A DNA stretch of 64,000 bases from Jhaorihella thermophila (GTDB taxonomy: Bacteria; Pseudomonadota; Alphaproteobacteria; Rhodobacterales; Rhodobacteraceae). This document shows, piece after piece, positions 54,399 through 64,000 of the stretch. Positions within the stretch are counted from its first letter, which is position 1. Every line of letters starts with the position of its first letter. Under the pieces are notes generated by a model, which had not been told where the DNA came from, did no database searches, and saw only the letters and a program-made list of their open reading frames with translations. The stretch covers positions 248,001 through 312,000 of the forward strand of contig NZ_FNVD01000001.1 in assembly GCF_900108275.1 (NCBI RefSeq), written 5' to 3'. The position numbers and the translations under genes are program-made.

Positions 54399-55025
54399 AT
54401 GGCGCGCCTGATCCGCTTCAACAAACCCTATGACGTGCTGCCCCAGTTCACCGACCGGGCCGGCGGGGACAGCCCGCGGCGGACGCTGTCGGACCATATC
54501 GACGTGCCGGGCGTCTATCCGGCGGGGCGGCTGGACCGGGACAGCGAGGGGTTGATGCTGCTGACCGATGACGGGCGGCTTCAGGCACGGATCGCGGACC
54601 CGCGCCACAAGCTGGAAAAGAGCTACTGGGTGCAGGTCGAGGGCACCCCTGACCACGCGGCGCTGCAACGGCTGGAGCGGGGCGTGATGTTGAAGGACGG
54701 GCTGACAAGGCCCGCCAAAGCGCGGTTGATCGACGAACCCGCCGGACTCTGGCCGCGCGATCCGCCGATCCGTGTGCGCAAGACCGTGCCTGATTGCTGG
54801 ATCGCGCTGACCATACGCGAAGGCCGCAACCGTCAGGTGCGCCGCATGACCGCGGCGGTGGGGCATCCGACCCTGCGCCTGATCCGCTGGCGCATCGGCG
54901 ACTGGACGCTGGACGGGCTGGCCTGCGGCGAATGGGAGGATCTGCCAGTGCCGTCGCGGCCGAGTCGGACACGGGTCCGCCCCAAGGCAGGGCGGCCGGG
55001 GCGGCGAAAGCCTACTGGATCCTGA
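54399..55025 (+). CDS. RsuA/RluE-family pseudouridine synthase
   Basis: 208 residues, starts [19 protein letters not shown]; catalytic Asp in [40 protein letters not shown]. No S4 domain, so RluE-like (23S rRNA) rather than RsuA-like. Its last codons overlap the convergent usg gene by 14 bases. Confidence 0.9.
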   Translation: MARLIRFNKPYDVLPQFTDRAGGDSPRRTLSDHIDVPGVYPAGRLDRDSEGLMLLTDDGRLQARIADPRHKLEKSYWVQVEGTPDHAALQRLERGVMLKDGLTRPAKARLIDEPAGLWPRDPPIRVRKTVPDCWIALTIREGRNRQVRRMTAAVGHPTLRLIRWRIGDWTLDGLACGEWEDLPVPSRPSRTRVRPKAGRPGRRKPTGS

Positions 55026-55308
55026 ATTCCCCCACCATGTTCTGCCACTCTCCGGGCGAGATCATCTTGCGGTGGGTGAAGCGGACCGAATGCAGCGGTC
55101 CGTCGATCTCGCGCTGCCAGAACTCGATGAACTGGAACAGGCGCGGGTGGTCGGGGGCCAGATCGTATTCCTGCCAGATGAAGGTGTTCAGGACATGGAC
55201 GTGATCGGGCATGTGGTAAAAGAGCTCGGCCGTGGTCAGGCCATAGCCCCTGAGCATCAGCTCGGTTTCGGTCATGTCACTCGGGCGCGTCTCCATGAAT
55301 TGCCTCAT
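55012..55308 (-). CDS. usg: Usg-family protein
   Basis: 98 residues, or 94 from ATG 55296 which has AGGC before it. [20 protein letters not shown] and [19 protein letters not shown] match the small Usg protein of alphaproteobacteria, function unknown. Convergent with the pseudouridine synthase, divergent from gyrA. Confidence 0.9.
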   Translation of the reverse strand: MRQFMETRPSDMTETELMLRGYGLTTAELFYHMPDHVHVLNTFIWQEYDLAPDHPRLFQFIEFWQREIDGPLHSVRFTHRKMISPGEWQNMVGEFRIQ

Positions 55309-55487
55309 GTCATGTTTCGGTGAAACAATGATGCGCCCAATTTCCTAATTTTCAAGAAAAACAGTGTGTTAGCAATCTTCTGGCGGTGCTGACAAATCGG
55401 TCGGAGAACTGCCATTGCACCTGATATGCGCTGTCTGGTAAGGTGCATCCACAATATCTAGTCCCCTCAAAAGATCGGGAAGAAAAC

Positions 55488-58256
<2,769 letters not shown>

Positions 58257-58285
58257 GTCCGTCCTGTCGCGACAGACGGCGGTTT

Positions 58286-58400
58286 CGGATTGGCCGGGCC
58301 AATCCGACCGAGGCGGGGGGCATCGCCCCCCGCACCCCCCAATCCAAACGGGGGGCTCTGCCCCCCGAACCCCCCGGAGTATTTGCAGGCAAGATGAAGG
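58286..58400 (+). repeat. Composite dispersed repeat, copy 7 (palindrome, hairpins, tail)
   Basis: Palindrome CGGATTGGCC/GGCCAATCCG (58286-58306), then CGACCGAGGCGG, GC hairpins (GGGGGGC...GCCCCCC twice), then the tail GGAGTATTT, spacer, GCAAGATGAAG (58376-58400). The same order is seen in reverse at 17902-18076. Lies between gyrA and tRNA-Val and may end gyrA transcription. Confidence 0.8.
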
Positions 58401-58458
58401 CATGGGGCGCGGCGGGTTCGTAATTTGCGCCAACCGTTGGAAAGGGCGAGGGGGTCGT

Positions 58459-58534
<76 letters not shown>

Positions 58535-58652
58535 GCGGGGCTGCTATTACCCGCCTCGCGCGCCGGTCGCAAGACCCGGATTGCCGGCAGACCCGCGGTG
58601 GGGGGCCTCACCGCGGTATCGGGGTCGCGGTGAGGCGGATTGCGCCGATGAT

Positions 58653-59832
58653 TTAGCTGATGATGCCGTAGGCGCGTTCACCGTGAACGCTGAGATCCAG
58701 CCCGTTGGTTTCGGTTTCGGCGTCCACGCGCAGCGGGGTCACGAGCGCAACCAGCTTGACCAGAATGACGGTCGCGACCAGCGTGAACACGCCAATGATC
58801 GCCAGGCTGCCCAGCTGCGCGGCCCAGCTGCCCACGCCGAACAGGGCGATCATTGTGGTGCCGAAGATGCCGCCCACGCCATGCACGGCAAACACGTCCA
58901 GCGTGCCGTCGATCTTCAGGACGTTGCGGACCACGTTCACCGCCTCCTGGCACAGCACGCCGGCGACGCCGCCGATGATCAGCGCCTCGACCGGTCCCAC
59001 GAAGCCGCTGGCCGGGGTGATCGAGGCCAGCCCCGCGATGGTGCCGGTGACGAGGCCCACCATCGACGCCTTGCCGTATTTCACGCGCTCCCACAGCGCC
59101 CAGGTGAGCGATGCGGCGGCGGCCGAGACATGCGTGACGGTCAGCGCCACCGCCGCGCCTCCGTCGGCGGCCAGTTGCGACCCGCCGTTGAAGCCGAACC
59201 AGCCGACCCACACCATGCCCGCGCCGATCGCGACAAAGGCGGGTGCGTGCGGCGGCGTGGTGCGGTTGCGGCGGGGGCCGAGAAAGACTGCGATCACCAG
59301 CGCGGCGATGCCGGCGGTTTCATGCACGACGATGCCCCCGGCAAAATCCTTGACGCCGGTATCGCCGAAGATGCCGCCGTCGGACAACAGCCCGCCGCCC
59401 CAGATCCAGTGGGTCACGGGCGCATAGACCAGCAGCATCCACAGCGCCGAGAACAGCAGCACGAAGCCGAAGCCGACCCGTTCCACATAGGCGCCGACGA
59501 TCAGCGCCGGCGTGATGATGGCGAAGGTCATCTGGAAGGAGAAGAACAGGATTTCCGGGATCGTGCCCGACAGGTCGTCCGGCCCCACACCGGCCAAGAA
59601 GGCCCGGCCCAGACCGCCCCACCAGGCCGAATCGGCCGGGCCGAAGGCGATGGAATATCCGACCGCGAGCCACAGAACGCTCATCAGCGCGGCGATGGAG
59701 AAACAGTGCATGAAGACGCTGAGCACGTTGCGCGCGCACCAGCCCCCCATGGAACAGGGCAAGCCCCGGCAAGGTCATGAAAAGGACCAGCGCCGTGGCG
59801 ACGATGATCCAGGCTGTGTCGGCTCCGTTCAT
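58653..59832 (-). pseudogene. amt: Ammonium transporter, frameshifted near N-terminus
   Basis: Amt/Rh channel for ammonium. Frame 1 from ATG 59832 reads MNGADTAWIIVATALVLFMT and LALFHGGLVRA, then breaks in a GC-dinucleotide run at 59730-59737; two missing bases would restore RNVLSVFMHCFSIAALMSVL. The rest is intact: FFSFQMTFAIITPALIVGA, HWIWGGGLLSDG, DFAGGIVVHETAGIAALV, FVAIGAGMVWVGWFGFNGGS, HGVGGIFGTTM. Rejoined length about 393 residues. A two-base slip in (GC)n may be a sequencing or real event. No glnK beside it. Confidence 0.85.
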
Positions 59833-59988
59833 TCGGCCGCTCCCTTGTTGCATGAGTGTCGATTGGGAGCGGCTCAAGCGGATGCGGCCTGCGGAAAAAA
59901 GAGGCGGCCGGGGCGAGGGCCGCCCATTTTCGGGGCTTTTTTCAATCTGGTCAAAATTCGGGCGCCATCCCGCGCGATTGCCCAGGAC

Positions 59989-60465
59989 TTAGGCAGTATG
60001 CGAAAGCGCGTCTTTCAGCAGTCGCAGCGCGTGGTCGCGGGCCGCGGCGCGGACATTGGGGCGGCCCAGGGCGCCGAACTCGACCGTTTCGGTGACGGTG
60101 GCGCGGCCCGTCTGCGCCAGACTGAAGCAGACACGGCCCTCGGGCTTGTGTTCGGACCCGCCGGGGCCAGCGATGCCGGTAATCGCCACGGCCAGTTGCA
60201 CCGGGGCGCGGGCCAGCGCGCCGTCGGCCATCTCGCGGGCGACCTGTTCGGACACGGCGCCATGCGCGGTGAGCGTTTCGGGGCGCACGCCCAGCAGTTC
60301 GGTCTTGGCCCGGTTCGTGTAGGTGACGAAGCCGCGTTCGAACACGTCAGACGAACCGGCGATGTCGGTGAGCGCGGCGGCGACCATGCCCCCGGTGCAG
60401 CTTTCGGCGGTGGCGATCATGATCCCGCGTTCGCGGGCGAGGTCGAGGATGTCCGCGGCGATCAT
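59989..60465 (-). CDS. pncC: Nicotinamide-nucleotide amidase (CinA C-terminal domain)
   Basis: 158 residues: IMIATAESCTGGMVAAALTD with the Ser-Cys-Thr motif, GFVTYTNRAKTELLGV, AVAITGIAGPGGSEHKPEGR. Deamidates nicotinamide mononucleotide in NAD recycling. Only the PncC domain is present, not the CinA N-terminal part. Start overlaps pgpA stop. Confidence 0.92.
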   Translation of the reverse strand: MIAADILDLARERGIMIATAESCTGGMVAAALTDIAGSSDVFERGFVTYTNRAKTELLGVRPETLTAHGAVSEQVAREMADGALARAPVQLAVAITGIAGPGGSEHKPEGRVCFSLAQTGRATVTETVEFGALGRPNVRAAARDHALRLLKDALSHTA

Positions 60466-60962
60466 GCGCCCAGCACCCCGTGCGCGATCCATGCCAGCAG
60501 CAGAACGCCCCCCGCCGCCAGTGCCCCGGCGATCACGTCGTCCAGCATCACGCCCACCGGATCGTTGTGCCGCTCGGCCCAGCCTACCGGGCCGGGTTTC
60601 CAGATATCGAACAGCCGGAACAGGACGAAGGCCGCGATCCAGCCGGGCCAGAGCGCGGTGATGTCGATGCCCAGCCGGTCGGCTGCGGCAGAGAGCGGCA
60701 TCAGCGCCATGAACTGTCCGGCGACCTCGTCGATGACGATTTCGGACGGGTCGTGATCGTCTGCGCCGCGCGTGGCCACCGCGATCGACCAGAGGCCGGC
60801 CAGGAACACGGCGATCGTGCCCGCGACCAGAAGCGGAAAGCCCCCCGCGACATGCAGCCCCCAGCCCATCGGCAAGGCGGCGAGCGAGCCCCATGTGCCC
60901 GGCGCCGGGCGCAGATAGCCCACGCCGAACACCGTCGAGATGATCCGCGCCAGCTCCGTCAT
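60462..60962 (-). CDS. pgpA: Phosphatidylglycerophosphatase A
   Basis: 166 residues: [21 protein letters not shown]-terminus, [16 protein letters not shown] catalytic Asp/Glu, [19 protein letters not shown]. Four membrane segments. Makes phosphatidylglycerol. Overlaps ispDF and pncC by four bases each. Confidence 0.94.
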   Translation of the reverse strand: MTELARIISTVFGVGYLRPAPGTWGSLAALPMGWGLHVAGGFPLLVAGTIAVFLAGLWSIAVATRGADDHDPSEIVIDEVAGQFMALMPLSAAADRLGIDITALWPGWIAAFVLFRLFDIWKPGPVGWAERHNDPVGVMLDDVIAGALAAGGVLLLAWIAHGVLGA

Positions 60963-62098
60963 GCCCGCACCAGAGTCGCCGTGGCCAGCGCGGCGATCCC
61001 CTCTTCGCGGCCGGTGAAGCCCAGCCTTTCGGACGTGGTTGCCTTGACCGACACCGCGTCCCTGTCCAGCCCCATGATCCGCGCCATGACGTCCCTCATC
61101 CTGTCGGCATGCGGCCCCACCTTGGGGCGTTCGCAGATCAGGGTGCAATCCACATTCGCCACGCGCCAGCCCATCTGTCCGGCCAGTTCCACCGCATGAC
61201 GCAGAAAAATGTCGCTGGCCGCGCCTTTCCATTGTGGATCGCTGGGGGGGAAGTGCTGGCCGATGTCGCCGCGCGCCAGCGCGCCATAGATCGCGTCCGT
61301 CACCGCGTGCATGCCCACATCGGCGTCCGAATGGCCCTGAAGGCCGCGGTCATGGGGCACCTTCACGCCGCACAGCGTCACATGATCGCCGGGGCCGAAA
61401 CGGTGCACGTCAAAGCCATTGCCCAGTCGAACCGTCATGTCACCTCTCAATATGCGCTCGGCCCGGGCGAAGTCCTCGGCCTGCGTGATCTTCAGATTGT
61501 CGGGGTCGCCCGGCACGATGGCAACCCGCAGCCCGGCGGCGCGTGCGACCTCCACATCGTCGGCGGTCCCGCCCGGATGCGCCGCATGGGCCGCGACGAT
61601 CGCGTCATACCGAAACCCCTGCGGCGTCTGGGCCGCGAAAAGGCCGCTGCGGTCCTGCGTGCCGGTGACTTCGCCATCGGCCCCGGTCCACAGCGCATCC
61701 GTCACCGCCAGCCCCGGCGCGGCCCCGTCATGGGTATCAAGCGCGGCCAGCACATCGGCGATCACCCGCCCGCTCACGCAGGGCCGGGCCACGTCATGGA
61801 TCAGCACCCGTGTCACGCCGCGGCCATCCAGCGCGGTCAGCCCGGCGCGCACCGATGCCGCCCGGTCCGCGCCCCCGCGCGCCAGAATCAGGCCGGGGGT
61901 ATCCGCGAACGCCTCCCACGCGGCGCGGTCGTCGGGTGACAGCACCAGCGCGATCAGGTCGATCTCGGGCGCAGCGCGGAACCGCTCCAGCGTCCAGTCG
62001 GCCACCCGCCGCCCGGCCAGCGGCCGCCACTGCTTGGGCACGCCGCCGCCTGCGCGTGTTCCGCGTCCGGCGGCGACGATCACGGCGGCTGTGGTCAT
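60959..62098 (-). CDS. ispDF: Bifunctional IspD/IspF of the MEP pathway
   Basis: 379 residues. IspD half (1-220): [54 protein letters not shown]. IspF half (221-379): [60 protein letters not shown]. Makes CDP-ME and MEcPP for isoprenoids. The fusion is typical of alphaproteobacteria. Confidence 0.96.
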   Translation of the reverse strand: MTTAAVIVAAGRGTRAGGGVPKQWRPLAGRRVADWTLERFRAAPEIDLIALVLSPDDRAAWEAFADTPGLILARGGADRAASVRAGLTALDGRGVTRVLIHDVARPCVSGRVIADVLAALDTHDGAAPGLAVTDALWTGADGEVTGTQDRSGLFAAQTPQGFRYDAIVAAHAAHPGGTADDVEVARAAGLRVAIVPGDPDNLKITQAEDFARAERILRGDMTVRLGNGFDVHRFGPGDHVTLCGVKVPHDRGLQGHSDADVGMHAVTDAIYGALARGDIGQHFPPSDPQWKGAASDIFLRHAVELAGQMGWRVANVDCTLICERPKVGPHADRMRDVMARIMGLDRDAVSVKATTSERLGFTGREEGIAALATATLVRA

Positions 62099-62284
62099 TG
62101 CGGGCTCCTGCGGCGAATGCGTCGGACCCGTCTTTATGCGGTGGCTGATCGCTAGGCAATGACCCGGGGGTATGTGCTGAAAAAACAGGCAAATGCCCGT
62201 GCGATGCCTTCGGATTTCGCATTGATCGTTGTGTCCGGGCCGGTTTCCCCATAGCTATGGGGCGAATGCACAAGGATTGAGCAG

Positions 62285-63268
62285 TTGCCGCTGAACATTG
62301 CCGACAAATCCGTGACCCCGCCCGTGATTCTGGCGCCCATGGCTGGAATCACCGACCGGCCGTTCCGCGACCTCGTTATGTCCTTTGGCGCGGGGCTGGT
62401 GGTGAGCGAGATGATCGCCAGCCAGGAGATGATCCAGGCCAAGCCCGGCGTGCGGGAAAAGGCGGAGCTGGGCGCGGATGTGGAAAACACCGCCGTGCAG
62501 ATCGCCGGCAAGGATGCACGCTGGATGGCCGAGGCCGCGCGGTTTCTCGAGGGTCGCGGCGCGGCGATCATCGACATCAACATGGGCTGCCCGGCCAAGA
62601 AGGTGACGAACGGCTATTCCGGCTCGGCGCTGATGAAGACGCCGGACCACGCGCTGCGGCTGATCGAGGCGGTGGTGGGGGCGGTCAGCGTGCCGGTCAC
62701 GCTCAAGACCCGGCTGGGCTGGGATGATGCGATGCGCAACGCCCCCCAGATCGCCCGGCGCGCCGAAGAAGCGGGCGTGCGCATGGTGACGATCCACGGC
62801 CGCACGCGCTGCCAGTTCTACAAAGGGCGCGCCGACTGGGGCGCCGTGCGTGCGGTGAAAGAGTCCGTGTCGGTGCCGGTGGTGGTGAATGGCGACATCG
62901 TGGATGCGGGTTCCGCGCGGCAGGCGCTGGCGCAGTCGGGCGCCGACGGGGTGATGATCGGGCGCGGGGCGCAGGGCCGGCCCTGGCTCTTGGCGCAGGT
63001 GGCGCATGAGTTATACGGCGCGCCGGCGATCGAGGTGCCCGAAGGCGACGACCTTATCGACATGGTTTCAGGTCATTACGAGGCGATGCTGAGGTTCTAT
63101 GGCGCCGATCTGGGGCTGCGCGTCGCGCGCAAGCATCTGGGCTGGTACATGGATCGTGCCGGCACCGGCGCGGGGCTGCGCCGGGCGGTGCTGACGGCGC
63201 GCGACCCGGCCGAGGTTCTGCGGCTCTTGCGCGACGCGCTTGTGCCGCAAAGGGAGCGGGCGGCGTGA
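62285..63268 (+). CDS. dusB: tRNA-dihydrouridine synthase
   Basis: 327 residues, TTG start. FMN-binding VILAPMAGITDRPFRDLV, catalytic Cys in NMGCPAKKVTNGYSGSALM, VTIHGRTRCQFYKGRADWG, ADGVMIGRGAQGRPWLL. Formerly nifR3; always upstream of ntrB in this group. Overlaps ntrB by four bases. Confidence 0.95.
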   Translation: MPLNIADKSVTPPVILAPMAGITDRPFRDLVMSFGAGLVVSEMIASQEMIQAKPGVREKAELGADVENTAVQIAGKDARWMAEAARFLEGRGAAIIDINMGCPAKKVTNGYSGSALMKTPDHALRLIEAVVGAVSVPVTLKTRLGWDDAMRNAPQIARRAEEAGVRMVTIHGRTRCQFYKGRADWGAVRAVKESVSVPVVVNGDIVDAGSARQALAQSGADGVMIGRGAQGRPWLLAQVAHELYGAPAIEVPEGDDLIDMVSGHYEAMLRFYGADLGLRVARKHLGWYMDRAGTGAGLRRAVLTARDPAEVLRLLRDALVPQRERAA

Positions 63269-64000
63269 CCGGCAGCGACACGATCTGGGCCTCGCTGCCG
63301 GTACCGGCCTTCATCATCGACGCCGAGGACCGGGTGACGGAGGTCAACTCGGCCGCCGAGGGGTTCCTGAACGCCTCGCTGAAATCGGTGGCGGGCACGC
63401 CGATCTGGGATCTGCTGGCGATCGCGGTGCCGATCGAAGAGGCATTCGCCCGCGCCCGAGCCAACGGAACACCGCTTTTCGTCAATGACATCGACGTGGG
63501 GTCGGGCAATCGTGCGCCGCTGCAATGCGCGTTGCAGATCGCGCCCCTGGCGGGTCATCCGGGGGCGATGATCATGATCGTCAGCCCGCGCGAGCTGGCC
63601 GGCCGCATGACCCAGAGCCAATCGGTCAAGTCCGCCGCGCAGTCGGCGATCGGCATGGCCCAGATGCTGGCGCACGAGATCAAGAACCCGCTGGCGGGGA
63701 TCACCGGGGCGGCGCAGCTGCTGAGCATGAACCTTGCTCCGGAAGATCTTGAACTCACGGATCTTATCGTCGCCGAAAGCCGCCGTATCGTGAAGCTGCT
63801 GGAACAGGTGGAACAGTTCGGCAATCTCAGTGCGCCGGATTTCCGGCCCGTGAACATCCACGACGTTCTGGACCGCGCGCGGCGGTCAGCGCAGCTGGGC
63901 TTCGGCGCCCACATGGCCTTTGTCGAGGATTACGACCCCTCGCTGCCGCTCGCGTGGGGCGATCCCGACCAGCTGTTGCAGGTCGTGATGAACTTATTGA
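63265..64000 (+). CDS. ntrB: NtrB nitrogen-regulation sensor kinase (cut by window edge)
   Basis: First 245 codons from GTG 63265. PAS domain (VPAFIIDAEDRVTEVNSAAE, to about 110), then the HisKA phospho-His in MLAHEIKNPLAGITGAAQLL and the start of HATPase (WGDPDQLLQVVMNL). Phosphorylates NtrC under nitrogen limitation. The rest, and ntrC, lie beyond the window. Confidence 0.95.
   Translation, partial: MTGSDTIWASLPVPAFIIDAEDRVTEVNSAAEGFLNASLKSVAGTPIWDLLAIAVPIEEAFARARANGTPLFVNDIDVGSGNRAPLQCALQIAPLAGHPGAMIMIVSPRELAGRMTQSQSVKSAAQSAIGMAQMLAHEIKNPLAGITGAAQLLSMNLAPEDLELTDLIVAESRRIVKLLEQVEQFGNLSAPDFRPVNIHDVLDRARRSAQLGFGAHMAFVEDYDPSLPLAWGDPDQLLQVVMNLL

Noticed and set aside
59926-59957. Eighth copy of the dispersed tail (TTGACCAGATTGAAA on the minus strand)
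   Set aside because: It shares only about ten bases with the family and lacks the GTATTT part; too weak to count.

Overview
The window looks like chromosomal DNA of a high-GC alphaproteobacterium of the Rhodobacteraceae/Roseobacteraceae/Paracoccaceae type. The evidence is the gene content and order: fused ispDF divergent from dusB-ntrB, accBC next to aat, the NDUFA12-MlaD-DUF2155 cassette, usg beside gyrA, the DUF2849-CysI-CysH-DUF934-ferredoxin reductase sulfur operon, IF-3 with an ATA start, and a class 4Fe-4S APS-type CysH. No phage, integrase, insertion sequence or CRISPR array was seen.

Layout. 1-7700: the start of glmU, a phosphoglycolate phosphatase, a membrane flavin/iron-sulfur protein of the NosR family with a Tat-exported ApbE partner, and divergent pqqABCDE for the cofactor PQQ. 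7800-13550: housekeeping (metG, NDUFA12, mlaD, DUF2155, aat, accCB). 13700-17840: a PAS-LuxR regulator divergent from a thiolase, an acyl-CoA synthetase and an SDR dehydrogenase. 18100-24120: a hybrid histidine kinase, a FIST sensor protein and a LuxR-type response regulator beside a PQQ alcohol dehydrogenase of the lanthanide (D-x-D) type. 24600-26420: bactofilin and an M23 peptidase. 26750-32910: XdhC and molybdopterin-binding maturation genes and a form II CO-dehydrogenase-like coxSLM. 33000-38500: phasin, infC and the assimilatory sulfur operon. 38650-43020: Lrp regulator, a 3-hydroxyisobutyrate dehydrogenase-type enzyme and three Tad pseudopilin-like proteins. 43350-53950: glutamate dehydrogenase, a molybdenum S/N-oxide reductase with an IclR regulator, a methyltransferase, metY, a glycosyltransferase-like protein, tpiA, Fe-S assembly factors and an HNH nuclease. 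54400-64000: pseudouridine synthase, usg, gyrA, tRNA-Val, an ammonium transporter, pncC-pgpA-ispDF, and dusB-ntrB running off the end.

The most interesting theme is the PQQ system. It has biosynthesis genes, a putative dedicated NosR-like/ApbE electron conduit, a lanthanide-type dehydrogenase and a FIST/kinase/response-regulator set resembling the NosP-NahK(ErcS')-AgmR neighbourhood of Pseudomonas. Three of its genes are broken as written: apbE (+1 frameshift), pqqC (7-G run, +1 frameshift) and the dehydrogenase (in-frame TAA at codon 521 of 587). Sequencing indels could explain the first two; the nonsense codon is harder to dismiss. amt, outside the system, is also frameshifted in a GC-dinucleotide run. 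A near-identical non-coding motif lies upstream of the response regulator, of the dehydrogenase and of coxS, which hints at one regulon.

A second theme is a family of dispersed repeats (seven copies, two of them in a large composite form with palindromes and GC hairpins) mostly at gene 3' ends; one copy is embedded in the coding start of cysH. Other non-coding candidates are a promoter-to-terminator unit without a convincing gene at about 54.0-54.26 kb and abutting leader hairpins before the glutamate dehydrogenase.
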